Positions 48,813 to 56,871 of a stretch of DNA of 64,000 nucleotides are shown here, piece after piece. A program made the position numbers and the translations under genes. The stretch covers positions 1 through 64,000 of the IMG/VR virus record IMGVR_UViG_3300027704_000015; one strand, given 5' to 3'. Position 1 is the first letter of the stretch. Each line of letters begins with the position of its first letter. This stretch comes from a virus. The notes beneath the pieces are model-generated. The model was given only the letters and a program-made list of their open reading frames with translations. It was not told the DNA's origin and did no database searches.

Positions 48813-50852
48813 ATGATTATAAAAAATAGAACAAATTCAAGCTGGTGGTTAGGAAACGACTTCTTTTCTGAGGATAGAGATATCCTGACAGGGGATATAG
48901 TTTCAGATAGAACTTCTGAGCTAATTAAGCTATCTGGATACCGTAGAGCAATTTCTAACTTCGTTAATATTGTAACCGGTAAATCAGATATACCAGTTCG
49001 ATTTGAAGGTAAAGATAGTTATACTGATGGTAAGTCAGTTACTATTTCAGCTAGTATTAAAGATACAGATTTCGATAGTACTGTTGGTTTAGCTTTGCAT
49101 GAAGGTTCCCACGTTCTATTAACTGATTTTAAGATCCTACCTAATCTAGAGGATGAGATAGCTAGCTGGGTAGAAGCTACTGATATATACTCTAATATAA
49201 ATGAGAAGTATGAAATGAAGAGTCATATGGCAGCTAAAAGTTATGTGAAAGATAAAATTAGAAACTTGTTAAATATAGTTGAAGATAGACGAATTGATAA
49301 TTTCGTATTCAAATCAGCTCCAGGCTATAAAGGTTACTATCATGCATTATACAATCGTTACTTTAGCTCACCTATCATTGATAAAGCTTTAAATTCATCT
49401 AGTCATAGAGAGTTAGATTGGAATTCTTACATGTTTCATATCATTAATATTACTAATGCTAACCGTGATCTTAACGCTTTACCTGGATTATTAGATATAT
49501 ATAAAGCTATAGATCTAGCTAATATTGATAGATTAAAATCTACTACAGAATCATTACAAGTTGCATTAGAGATATTTGATATAGTAGAAGCAAATATTCC
49601 TGCAGTTACTGAGCAAGATGGTGATAGTCAAGAGGATGGTAACGAAGGTAATAATGCTAATAGCGGTGAAGAAGCTACTACTACAGAAGGTGAATCTAAA
49701 GATGATGGATCAAAAGCTGATGGAGATGATGCTATCACAGGTACTGCTCAAGGAAATGGTGCTGGTGGGTCAGGAGGATCAGATCTACCTGATTTATCAC
49801 CTCGTCAAGAGAAGCAGTTAATTAAAGCTATTCAGAAGCAAAAAGATTTTATCAATAATAATATTAAAAAGACTAAGCTTAATAAGACTGAGCAGAAGAA
49901 GATGGTGGCGTTAGATGAGTCAGGTTCAGAGATTAAAAAGGTAGGTAAGTCTACTAACAAGTATAATGGTAGAGTTTACGAAACTGAGTGTATATTAGTA
50001 AAAAAGCTCACTCAGAACGTTATTGATAATGCAGGGTACAATTTCTTAGATGCTCAAATGTGGAGATCTAAAGGAGAAAAAATGAGTAATGCTATTAGTA
50101 AAGGTGTTACTCTTGGTAGACAGCTAGGTAAGAAGCTTAAGTTAAGAAGCGAAGAGCGAAATACTAAATTTTCTAGACTTGATTCTGGTAAGATAGATAA
50201 GAGGTTGATTAGTACTTTAGGGTTTGGTGCAGAGAGAATATTTCAGCAGGTTATGAATGATAAGTATACCCCTGCTAATGTACACATCACAATAGACGCT
50301 TCAGGATCAATGGCTGGATCTAGATTCGAAAACTGTCAAACTGCTGTAGTTGCAATAGCTAAAGCAGCTTCTATGATTGATAACTTAGATGTTCAGATAT
50401 CTTACAGAACTACAACAGGTGATAAACCGATTATCTTAATTGCTTATGACTCTAGAGTTGATAGCTTTAGAAAAATTACTAACTTATTTAAGCATATATG
50501 TGCTTCTAATTTAACTCCAGAAGGTTTAACTTTTGAAGCTATAAAAAATGAACTAGTTACTGCATCAGGTGATAAAGAGAGTTATTTCATTAACTTCAGT
50601 GATGGAATGCCATACTGCGAGCCTAAAGGCTACCAGTACTGGGGAGAATCTGCTATACAGCATACTAGAAAGCAGGTTGATGGTATGAAGAAGAGAGGTA
50701 TCAAAGTGTTAAGTTACTTTATTGGAGGTGGTCAATATGGATCTACTAAAGATGACTTTACTAGAATGTATGGTAAATCGGCTCAAACGATAGATGTTAC
50801 TAGCCTTGTCCCATTAGCTAAGACGTTGAATAAAATGTTTTTAACCAAGTAG
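48813..50852 (+). CDS. CobT-like VWA-domain protein, partner of the CobS-like ATPase
   Basis: 679 aa. N-terminal part holds GLALHEGSHVLLTD (HEGSH at about 96-100), which resembles an HExxH zinc-peptidase-type motif. The middle is a long acidic low-complexity linker (residues about 270-330), then a helical region. The C-terminal VWA domain has the MIDAS motif DASGSMAGSR (D495), LTPEGLTFEA and NFSDGMPY. CobT-type proteins pair with CobS-type AAA+ ATPases such as the one at 35528; both have the same promoter type. Role in phages unresolved. Confidence 0.8.
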   Translation: MIIKNRTNSSWWLGNDFFSEDRDILTGDIVSDRTSELIKLSGYRRAISNFVNIVTGKSDIPVRFEGKDSYTDGKSVTISASIKDTDFDSTVGLALHEGSHVLLTDFKILPNLEDEIASWVEATDIYSNINEKYEMKSHMAAKSYVKDKIRNLLNIVEDRRIDNFVFKSAPGYKGYYHALYNRYFSSPIIDKALNSSSHRELDWNSYMFHIINITNANRDLNALPGLLDIYKAIDLANIDRLKSTTESLQVALEIFDIVEANIPAVTEQDGDSQEDGNEGNNANSGEEATTTEGESKDDGSKADGDDAITGTAQGNGAGGSGGSDLPDLSPRQEKQLIKAIQKQKDFINNNIKKTKLNKTEQKKMVALDESGSEIKKVGKSTNKYNGRVYETECILVKKLTQNVIDNAGYNFLDAQMWRSKGEKMSNAISKGVTLGRQLGKKLKLRSEERNTKFSRLDSGKIDKRLISTLGFGAERIFQQVMNDKYTPANVHITIDASGSMAGSRFENCQTAVVAIAKAASMIDNLDVQISYRTTTGDKPIILIAYDSRVDSFRKITNLFKHICASNLTPEGLTFEAIKNELVTASGDKESYFINFSDGMPYCEPKGYQYWGESAIQHTRKQVDGMKKRGIKVLSYFIGGGQYGSTKDDFTRMYGKSAQTIDVTSLVPLAKTLNKMFLTK

Positions 50853-50908
50853 TATGATACTTAACTACACACTACAAACTAACGAGAGCGTTAGGTAAAT
50901 CCATTGAT

Positions 50909-51145
50909 ATGAATATAAACGGACGAGATATAACAGAGGCAGATTTAGTAAATCAAATTGATATGCTACACTCGGGATGGTGCAATATAATGTATAAGTA
51001 TATATCTACTGATAAGAACTTCCTAAAAGATATGCATGGTACTAATTATAAAAAGCGACAATTATTAGATGAGTTAGTAGAGCACTTTATTAAGACTGAA
51101 GAGTATGAGAGGTGCGCAGAACTAGTAAAGTTAAAGGAATGGTAA
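50909..51145 (+). CDS. EEYEKCAE-motif protein, paralogue 2
   Basis: 78 aa. C-terminus LVEHFIKTEEYERCAELVKL matches the genes at 45506 and 54491. N-terminal part is unrelated. UVR-like helical motif by resemblance. Confidence 0.6.
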   Translation: MNINGRDITEADLVNQIDMLHSGWCNIMYKYISTDKNFLKDMHGTNYKKRQLLDELVEHFIKTEEYERCAELVKLKEW

Positions 51146-51402
51146 AGGTAAGTTACAAAGATGTACTTAGAGAACCAACCATGGCAGCTAATAGAAGGAT
51201 TGATGATCTTATCAATCAAAGGAATAAAATTGATCGTGAGCTACGTGAGATGCGTTCAAAATGTAATCACATGGAGCAGACGATTAAACAAGTGACGCTA
51301 GGCGAGGGGTGTCAGACGAGCACTAGATGGGTGTGTTGTGAGTGCGCAGCTGTGATAGGCTATCCATCAGAATATGAACTAAATAAATTTTTTAAAAAGT
51401 AA
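51139..51402 (+). CDS. Coiled-coil zinc-ribbon protein
   Basis: 87 aa from the ATG at 51139 (overlaps the previous stop); an in-frame GTG at 51112 is less likely. Coiled coil (ANRRIDDLINQRNKIDRELR) then C-x-H / VCCECAAVIGYPSE zinc-binding end. Unknown function. Confidence 0.55.
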   Translation: MVKVSYKDVLREPTMAANRRIDDLINQRNKIDRELREMRSKCNHMEQTIKQVTLGEGCQTSTRWVCCECAAVIGYPSEYELNKFFKK

Positions 51403-51406
51403 AGTT

Positions 51407-51850
51407 ATGTCAACAGTAAGTCAGGAAGCAGAATGTCAAAGATGTGATTACGAACACGGTTATCACGAGTTTCAAACAAGAACAATGGAGGATTATTTTA
51501 TGTGTCCAAGGTGCGGGCATCAGGTACGTTATGTAGTTGATAACTGGGATGATTCAAAATACAAATCAGGTAAAAAGAAGGGTCAAAAGAGAAAGACTTG
51601 GAAGCCTAAATATCGAACTGAGACTATAGTACCAGTTGCATCATACACTTTAAAAGAGAAAGGTGCATTAGGTAAGCAGTTAGGTCCAGTTCCTACAGAT
51701 GAAGATCTAGTTAATTTTAAACTAAACGTAGTAGAGCGTTCAACTGAATTGTCTGTAGCTAAATTAACATATCTATGTGCTGAAGGGCAATACTTAGGTA
51801 AATGGGTAGAAGAAGACTTACTAGAAAATAGAGTTAAATTATTAAAATAA
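51407..51850 (+). CDS. Zinc-ribbon protein
   Basis: 147 aa. AECQRCDYEHGYHEF and YFMCPRCGHQVRYV give a four-Cys ribbon; the basic middle (SGKKKGQKRKTWKPKYR) suggests nucleic-acid contact. Not assigned to a family. Confidence 0.6.
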   Translation: MSTVSQEAECQRCDYEHGYHEFQTRTMEDYFMCPRCGHQVRYVVDNWDDSKYKSGKKKGQKRKTWKPKYRTETIVPVASYTLKEKGALGKQLGPVPTDEDLVNFKLNVVERSTELSVAKLTYLCAEGQYLGKWVEEDLLENRVKLLK

Positions 51851-51855
51851 AATAA

Positions 51856-52191
51856 ATGAATAAAAGGTTATATGATCTTCCTGTCGAGAGAAGGAGGAAA
51901 GAGTTTCAAAAAATTAAAAAGAAGGTTCTGAAGAGGTATCCGAACGCATCTACAAAAGCAAATAGTGAAGGTAAATATTATATCATAGATGGGTATGGTG
52001 GAGTCATAGGTGAAGATTATATGCTACCGCCTGCTAAATCAGTCTGGGATGCGTGGGAGTATGCGCTACAGTACGGAATTAAATTACATCAAAATTTACT
52101 ACGAACACATCCAAGTAAAGGATTAAGCGATAAAGCTGAGGCTAAGGTTATGCGTATTAATAGGCGTAGAGGTAATCGGTATAAAGAATAG
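51856..52191 (+). CDS. Basic phage protein
   Basis: 111 aa, strongly basic (RRRKEFQKIKKKVLKRYPNA) with a short beta centre (GKYYIIDGYGGVIGEDYMLP). Unknown. Confidence 0.5.
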   Translation: MNKRLYDLPVERRRKEFQKIKKKVLKRYPNASTKANSEGKYYIIDGYGGVIGEDYMLPPAKSVWDAWEYALQYGIKLHQNLLRTHPSKGLSDKAEAKVMRINRRRGNRYKE

Positions 52192-52275
52192 TTGTTTATA
52201 TGAAATTAAATTACTATATTAACAATAATAAAATTATTTATTAACTAAAAGGTTGTGGCTCACCACTAAAATAGA

Positions 52276-52596
52276 ATGTCATACGACAACAAAAACAACA
52301 GCAAAGAATGGAAAATGCCTAAAAAAACTGACAACAGAATTGGTGTAATGCAAGGAGGGTTACATACTCATCCAAGAGAGCAGCGTTATGGTAACTTGTG
52401 GGGTCATATCGACTTCTCGCCTAGAGAGGGAGTTAGAGGTGACGGTAAAGATGGGTATAATAACAAAACTATTGGAGAGCTTTCAATTGGTAATTATAAA
52501 GTTGCACTAACATGGACTGAATGTACTAAGATTATTGAAGCAATAGCTAATGGAAAGGAAGCGTTCAAGACTGGTAAAGCTCTTGACATAGTATAA
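52276..52596 (+). CDS. Phage protein of unknown function
   Basis: 106 aa (GVMQGGLHTHPREQRYGNLW, LSIGNYKVALTWTECTKIIE). Soluble. No family recognised. Confidence 0.5.
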   Translation: MSYDNKNNSKEWKMPKKTDNRIGVMQGGLHTHPREQRYGNLWGHIDFSPREGVRGDGKDGYNNKTIGELSIGNYKVALTWTECTKIIEAIANGKEAFKTGKALDIV

Positions 52597-52607
52597 AAAG
52601 AGAAGAC

Positions 52608-52808
52608 ATGGGTATATTATTATTTATAGTAGGAGCGTTATTGGGTGCTATAAGCACTTATTGGTACGCAAGTAAGACAATTAACGGGTTAACAGAGAAG
52701 AATCTAGATAAAGCTTTAGTAATAAGTTTACTAAAAACTAGAGCAGATAAGTCTACAAAGAAGATCGTTAATAAGAAAGAAAGTAAAAAATCAAAAGCAA
52801 CTAATTAA
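52608..52808 (+). CDS. Small membrane protein with basic tail
   Basis: 66 aa. N-terminal membrane helix (LLFIVGALLGAISTYWYASK) and a Lys/Ser-rich tail. Same layout as the gene at 53763, suggesting a small family. Confidence 0.55.
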   Translation: MGILLFIVGALLGAISTYWYASKTINGLTEKNLDKALVISLLKTRADKSTKKIVNKKESKKSKATN

Positions 52809-52833
52809 GGGTTGTGTATAGAATAAATCCGGG

Positions 52834-52870
52834 GCATATATAAATATCTTAAGTGTTTATTTATATGTGC
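52834..52870 (+). other. Long AT hairpin upstream of an outer-membrane protein gene
   Basis: GCATATATAAATA (52834-52846) pairs with TATTTATATGTGC (52858-52870): 13 bp with one G-T pair, 11-nt loop. It could end the upstream unit or stabilise the next mRNA; the 3' arm also resembles the TATTTAT core of the candidate late motif. Confidence 0.45.
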
Positions 52871-52931
52871 AACAGATTTACTTAATGCTAATACAAGGGT
52901 TAACTTAAATTAAAACAAAAAGAGGAAATAT

Positions 52932-53366
52932 ATGAAAAATTTATTTTTAACATTAGCACTGGGCTTTGCAACTATGTTCGCATCAGCACAGAATTTTATA
53001 GTAGTTACAACTTACACTGCAGCTGAAGAAGGCGCAGAGTGGGAAATGTCTAGCTTAACTGACAACATGGGTATTGGATACGCAGTAAACGATACTTGGA
53101 CAGTTGGTTTAATCACAGCTGGAGAAGATTCTTTAGGTGATGCTTCTTACGACCTTTTTGGTCGTTATAATTGGAACGAAAACGTTTACGTTTCAATCCA
53201 AGCACCAACCGAAGAAATGATGGATAACTTAACTTTAGGGTTAGGATATTCATTCAACGTATGGAAAGGGTTAGCAGTAGAACCTAACTATACAATGGGT
53301 CTTAAAGAAGACGCAAACGGAGAAAGAGAAGGTACATTCAACCTAGGGTTGGCGTACCGTTTCTAA
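52932..53366 (+). CDS. Exported small outer-membrane beta-barrel protein
   Basis: 144 aa. Signal peptide MKNLFLTLALGFATMFASAQ. The mature part alternates strands (MGIGYAVNDTWTVGLITAG, YDLFGRYNWNENVYVSIQ, GTFNLGLAYRF) and ends in Phe, typical of 8-stranded barrels. Codons appear more uniform than in neighbours and a good ribosome-binding site (GAGGAAA) is present, hinting at high expression. Possibly alters the host surface. Confidence 0.7.
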   Translation: MKNLFLTLALGFATMFASAQNFIVVTTYTAAEEGAEWEMSSLTDNMGIGYAVNDTWTVGLITAGEDSLGDASYDLFGRYNWNENVYVSIQAPTEEMMDNLTLGLGYSFNVWKGLAVEPNYTMGLKEDANGEREGTFNLGLAYRF

Positions 53367-53377
53367 GTAATTAATAT

Positions 53378-53392
53378 CCCATAATGGGATCA
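53378..53392 (+). other. Short palindrome after the barrel gene
   Basis: ATCCC-ATAAT-GGGAT palindrome just after the stop; possible mRNA 3' hairpin. Confidence 0.35.
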
Positions 53393-53466
53393 ACCCTTGT
53401 AGAGCATCGGCAATTGTGCCACAAAATTTGTATTTAACAATACAATAGATATAGGAGATTTATAAC

Positions 53467-53691
53467 ATGGAAAATGTAATCAAATATGTAACAGGATTCT
53501 TTGGCGGTTTATTAACTGTCTTAATGGCAGTATTGCCAGTAACAATCCTTTGGACTGTCTTAACAGGTGGTTCAGTATTCGGAATGGACGTAATAGCTAA
53601 CTTAACAGCTATCGTTACTTCATTAGGAAATGGTGGGTTCGTAGGACTTATCGTTTTATTAATAGTAGCTTCATTCTTCGTAAAGAAGTAA
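53467..53691 (+). CDS. Two-pass small membrane protein
   Basis: 74 aa. Helices FFGGLLTVLMAVLPVTILWT and FVGLIVLLIVASFFVKK; good ribosome-binding site (AGGAGA). Sits between hairpins with the barrel gene. A holin-like or abundant membrane protein; not resolved. Confidence 0.6.
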   Translation: MENVIKYVTGFFGGLLTVLMAVLPVTILWTVLTGGSVFGMDVIANLTAIVTSLGNGGFVGLIVLLIVASFFVKK

Positions 53692-53700
53692 TTAGTTAAC

Positions 53701-53740
53701 ATGTATAGGTCCTGGGCGATTGGTCCAGGGCCTAATACAT
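53701..53740 (+). terminator. Strong hairpin after the membrane protein gene
   Basis: ATGTAT-AGG then CCTGG on the left pair with CCAGG, CCT and ATACAT on the right around GCGATTGGT, about 14 bp with small bulges. No T-run, so it may work as an mRNA stabiliser or factor-dependent terminator. Confidence 0.5.
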
Positions 53741-53762
53741 TAAATAAAGGTAAGAGAAAAAA

Positions 53763-54005
53763 ATGTTATATTTAGGAATAGTAATAGGATTACTAATTGG
53801 TGCAGGAGCAATGTACCTTAAGAGTGTAAAAGAAGTAGATGTAGTAAATGCTACTCTAGAAGCAACACAAGACAAATTAAAATCAGTTAAAAGTCAGTTA
53901 TATAAGAGACGTACATCTTATAAAAAGAAACCAAACGTTCAAGCAAATGGCAAAAAAACAACGCGGAAAAAAACAACCTCCAACTCTAAAAACTCAAATA
54001 TCTAG
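53763..54005 (+). CDS. Small membrane protein with basic tail
   Basis: 80 aa. N-terminal helix (YLGIVIGLLIGAGAMYL), coiled coil (ATLEATQDKLKSVKSQLYKR) and a Lys/Thr-rich end. Overlaps the next gene by 59 nt in another frame, unusually long for this genome. Confidence 0.55.
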   Translation: MLYLGIVIGLLIGAGAMYLKSVKEVDVVNATLEATQDKLKSVKSQLYKRRTSYKKKPNVQANGKKTTRKKTTSNSKNSNI

Positions 54006-54399
54006 TAATCTCTCTAAAAAAGCTAATAAGCTTTTGGACCATTATGAAAATATTGAAGCATTACGGAAGGTAGGTGAATCTAATTCAGAGACATCTCAGC
54101 TATTGAGTAAGTTAGGTGATATATTTAATACCACGGAGGAGGTACCTAAAGATACTTTCAGCTCTAAAGTTGAAGATGTTTTAGGTAAATTAAAAACGCT
54201 TAAGCAATTAATTGTACTTAATATAATGTGTACTGAAGATAAGAAGAATTTTGATACCGATGAGTATCGTGAGGATAGAATGTTTGTAACAGATACTGTA
54301 TTTAAAATACATGCTACTTCAGAGGTGGATAGAGCAGATCTAGTTACAATGAATACTTTATATAAAAAACATAAACGGATTAAGCAATTATTTGATTAA
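53947..54399 (+). CDS. Helical phage protein
   Basis: 150 aa. Basic N-terminus (MAKKQRGKKQPPTLK), then helices (EALRKVGESNSETSQLLSKL, VEDVLGKLKTLKQLIVLNIM). Unknown. Start at 53947 is the first ATG in frame; later ATGs would lose most of the protein. Confidence 0.55.
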   Translation: MAKKQRGKKQPPTLKTQISSNLSKKANKLLDHYENIEALRKVGESNSETSQLLSKLGDIFNTTEEVPKDTFSSKVEDVLGKLKTLKQLIVLNIMCTEDKKNFDTDEYREDRMFVTDTVFKIHATSEVDRADLVTMNTLYKKHKRIKQLFD

Positions 54400-54428
54400 T
54401 AATTACTAATTATTATAAAGGGAATAAT

Positions 54429-54497
54429 ATGATACAACTTATTACGATACAAAGATTTATGTTACCTAGAACTGCACACTGTAAAGGTGGATGTTAG
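54429..54497 (+). CDS. Possible 22-aa peptide
   Basis: ATG at 54429 after GGGAATAAT; MIQLITIQRFMLPRTAHCKG then GC and a TAG. Fills the gap before the next gene and overlaps it by 7 nt. Coding is uncertain. Confidence 0.25.
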   Translation: MIQLITIQRFMLPRTAHCKGGC

Positions 54498-54745
54498 CTA
54501 TGGATAGCTATACTGATAATTACGATACATTTAGTGATGATGATGAATTACTAAACGCAGCTATTAGTAATACATATGAATATTTAGTTAGTGAGCTAGA
54601 GATATCTGAACTTCCAGCTGGTACATGGATGCTTAAGCAACCAAGGCGAGTTGCAACTATAGATCAGCTTATAGAGTACTTTACAGGAACAGAAGAGTAT
54701 GAGAAGTGTGCTGAACTAGTAAAGATAAAACAAACAATAAATTGA
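54491..54745 (+). CDS. EEYEKCAE-motif protein, paralogue 3
   Basis: 84 aa; an alternative start at 54500 gives MDSYTDNYDTFS. C-terminus LIEYFTGTEEYEKCAELVKI matches the genes at 45506 and 50909. Its stop directly precedes the tmRNA gene. Confidence 0.6.
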   Translation: MLAMDSYTDNYDTFSDDDELLNAAISNTYEYLVSELEISELPAGTWMLKQPRRVATIDQLIEYFTGTEEYEKCAELVKIKQTIN

Positions 54746-54808
54746 CCGCTAGTACTTTTATTAGCTGCTCAAATGGACGAGGGTTCGACTCCCTCCATCT
54801 CCACAACA

Positions 54809-54860
54809 ATTATATGTGAAAACATATAATACAATAAATTACATATAAAGTATATGTAAT
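54809..54860 (+). other. Two perfect hairpins in the tmRNA intervening segment
   Basis: ATTATATGT-GAAA-ACATATAAT (54809-54830, 9 bp) and ATTACATATA-AAG-TATATGTAAT (54838-54860, 10 bp). In permuted tmRNAs this segment is removed; the hairpins could guide cutting. Confidence 0.6.
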
Positions 54861-54929
54861 TACATATAATATGGGGATGACTTGGATATTGACATTGAGA
54901 TAAGGATTTAAGGAAGGTCACGCATAACA

Positions 54930-54965
54930 GGCGAACATGTTGAAATGGCAATGGCGGCTTAATAA
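54930..54965 (+). other. tmRNA tag reading frame
   Basis: Ten codons from GGC to GCT, then TAATAA. Peptide GEHVEMAMAA: Gly-Glu start and Ala-Met-Ala-Ala end, like the Bacteroidetes tags I recall (GExxYALAA or GExxYAMAA), with an extended middle. Confidence 0.75.
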
Positions 54966-55040
54966 AGTCCCCAGAACCGAACGGCGTTAACAGGGCAAGT
55001 CGTATAAGCCCGGTGGTGGTGGACCTATAAGGTATAAATT

Positions 55041-55733
55041 ATGACAATGATGAGTAGACCAATAATAAAGAAAAAGATTAAGCGTAACAATGTTGTGTAT
55101 AATCTTGAGTTATGGAATACGATAGATGATGATTTTATACCAAATGTATCAGAGCCACCCCAATTCCGAAAAGATTTCTTTAATGATGTAGCTATGGATG
55201 GTAAATGGCCTGACTCAACAGAGTATCAAGAGAGGTTCGATGATTGGTTTGATAATCTATCTAAAGACAAGCAAATTCAATATGCTAGAGCTATTGATGA
55301 GTCTAATAGGGTTATAATATTAATGGTGTGGGAGCAAGTTAATAAATTAGATAAGCATGAGTTGTTCAATAATAACATCAGGCAGTTTAGTATCTGGTTC
55401 TCAGGTTTGGATCCAGCTGATATTGACTTCTACATGACACGTATAATGTCTAAACGTCGTTTGATGCCTGCTGAGTTTAGAAGTGATAGCCCTGAGTTAT
55501 TATCTGCTGAAGAGATAACTAACGCGTTACAAGGTGTATATGATAGTATAAATGATGATTTAATTCGAGCAACAACTATTAACGGTCTACTGTGTATTAG
55601 CTGTACTGATGAATCAAGATTAGCTAAAGTAAAAAAGCATATGATAATGCATGGTAGTATATTACGTGATTATCGCAAGAAAGAAAACATCAGCGGTAAT
55701 ATGATTTATACATATATATTTTCTAAACCGTAA
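55041..55733 (+). CDS. Phage protein of unknown function
   Basis: 230 aa. Acidic, helical (FDDWFDNLSKDKQIQYARAI, IDFYMTRIMSKRRLMPAEFR) with a C-terminal Cys pair (LLCISCTDES). Starts 20 nt after the tmRNA end. Not recognised. Confidence 0.55.
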   Translation: MTMMSRPIIKKKIKRNNVVYNLELWNTIDDDFIPNVSEPPQFRKDFFNDVAMDGKWPDSTEYQERFDDWFDNLSKDKQIQYARAIDESNRVIILMVWEQVNKLDKHELFNNNIRQFSIWFSGLDPADIDFYMTRIMSKRRLMPAEFRSDSPELLSAEEITNALQGVYDSINDDLIRATTINGLLCISCTDESRLAKVKKHMIMHGSILRDYRKKENISGNMIYTYIFSKP

Positions 55734-55799
55734 TATACACGTTATTAGTGCACCTTTACATACTTATATATACACATAACTAAACAGAGGAGAAATGCT

Positions 55800-56339
55800 A
55801 TGAAGCAACTATTAATTTTACTATGTATGGCTACATCGTTATACGCAATATCGCAGACAACTATAAATCCAGACACTGTATGTTCTGGTGCAACAGCGGA
55901 GCAGTACTTTGTAACTAACACACCTACATCAACCTATCAATGGACTGTTAACGGAGGTGGTAGTTCTATACAGACAGGTCAGGGTACTAATCTAATAACA
56001 GTTGACTGGGGTACAGTTGCAGGGTTATACTCTAATGCGGTCGAAGTTGTAGAGTCAAACGCTGCAGGATGCCCTGGTTTGCCTATATTATTAGATGTAT
56101 TTATATTAAGTCTATCAAGTAATCTCATAGGACCTTTCTGTCCAGGTGATCCGTCTGCATCGTTAGTTGGTAATCCGATCGGTGGAACTTGGTCAGGCAC
56201 AGGAGTAACAGGAAATAATTTTGATCCTGCATCTGGTATAGGAAATTATATACTAACTTACTCATTAGCGGGTTGTACAACTACAATAAATGTTATTGTT
56301 AATAGTGGTCCAATTACTGGACCTATTCAACACTTTTAA
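55800..56339 (+). CDS. Exported PKD/SprB-like adhesin fragment
   Basis: 179 aa. Signal peptide MKQLLILLCMATSLYAISQ. Sequence INPDTVCSGATAEQYFVTNT, YQWTVNGGG, LITVDWG matches the Ig/PKD-like modules of large Bacteroidetes surface proteins; a second Cys-module (GPFCPGDPSASLVGNPIGGT) follows. It has no sorting domain, but the next gene does. Likely secreted and part of a surface complex. Confidence 0.7.
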   Translation: MKQLLILLCMATSLYAISQTTINPDTVCSGATAEQYFVTNTPTSTYQWTVNGGGSSIQTGQGTNLITVDWGTVAGLYSNAVEVVESNAAGCPGLPILLDVFILSLSSNLIGPFCPGDPSASLVGNPIGGTWSGTGVTGNNFDPASGIGNYILTYSLAGCTTTINVIVNSGPITGPIQHF

Positions 56340-56340
56340 T

Positions 56341-56871
56341 ATGAGATGGTTAGTAATATTATTACTACCTTTTCAGTTATTAGCTCAAGAAACTTATAAT
56401 GATTGCGCAACTATTGAACCTCAATCATATCAAGTAAGCTATGAAGTTGATAAGATATACTACTGGTCAATCTCTAACGGAGAGGTAGTATCTACGTTTG
56501 ACAATACAATAACAGTACAATGGCCTGATACTGCAGGAGAGTACCTCATTTCAGTATATACTACTAGATTTGGATGTGAAGGAGATACCTCTAGCTATCA
56601 AGTGGTTATAAATGAATGTCCATACGCTACATTATTCTTTCCGAGCTCATTTACACCAAACAAGGATGGAATTAATGAAACATACTTTATAGGAGGTAAA
56701 TCAGCTGATAATATTGAGTATATTACGATATATAACAGGTGGGGTAATAGGGTATTTGAAGCTGATGGAAATATGCCATGGACGGGTGATGAATGTGCGG
56801 CTGGCGTTTATGTTGTTAGTGTATTTGTTAATAATAATAGGTTTACAAGAAAGGTTACTTTAATACGATGA
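56341..56871 (+). CDS. Exported protein with T9SS type-B (CHU_C) sorting domain
   Basis: 176 aa from ATG 56341 (MRWLVILLLPFQLLAQ signal). One PKD-like module (YYWSISNGEVVSTFDNTITV), then the gliding-motility-associated C-terminal domain: LFFPSSFTPNKDGINETYFI, ITIYNRWGNRVFEA, WTGDECAAGVYVVSV, RKVTLIR. This is the type-B T9SS signal. The protein is short compared with host CHU_C proteins. Starts right after its partner and overlaps the next gene by 4 nt. Confidence 0.85.
   Translation: MRWLVILLLPFQLLAQETYNDCATIEPQSYQVSYEVDKIYYWSISNGEVVSTFDNTITVQWPDTAGEYLISVYTTRFGCEGDTSSYQVVINECPYATLFFPSSFTPNKDGINETYFIGGKSADNIEYITIYNRWGNRVFEADGNMPWTGDECAAGVYVVSVFVNNNRFTRKVTLIR

Larger units (their letters stand above)
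54746..55020 (+). ncRNA. ssrA: Circularly permuted transfer-messenger RNA (tmRNA)
   Basis: The 3' part of the tRNA-like domain comes first: T-stem GAGGG (54779-54783), loop TTCGACT, CCCTC (54791-54795), acceptor strand CATCTCC (54796-54802) and discriminator A. The 5' acceptor strand GGGGATG follows at 54873-54879 after an intervening segment. The two pair over 7 bp including G3-U70, the alanine identity pair. TTGGATATTGACA then matches the D-loop region of tmRNA. Just before the T arm, CTCAAATG can pair with CATTGAG (54892-54898), as P2 would. A tag frame at 54930-54959 reads GEHVEMAMAA with TAATAA stop. CCA is not encoded. Rescues stalled ribosomes; ends are approximate. Confidence 0.85.

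Noticed and set aside
49618-49821. Plus-strand open frame inside the VWA gene
   Set aside because: It is an out-of-frame reading of the acidic low-complexity linker and has no start signal.
53947-54005. Programmed frameshift at the A-rich runs in the gene overlap
   Set aside because: The A AAA AAC heptamers are not in the zero frame for a -1 shift, and the second frame is +1 relative to the first; simple overlap explains it.
54763-54808. Ordinary tRNA gene
   Set aside because: Only T arm and 3' acceptor strand are present upstream; the matching 5' strand lies downstream with a tag frame, so a permuted tmRNA fits and a tRNA does not.
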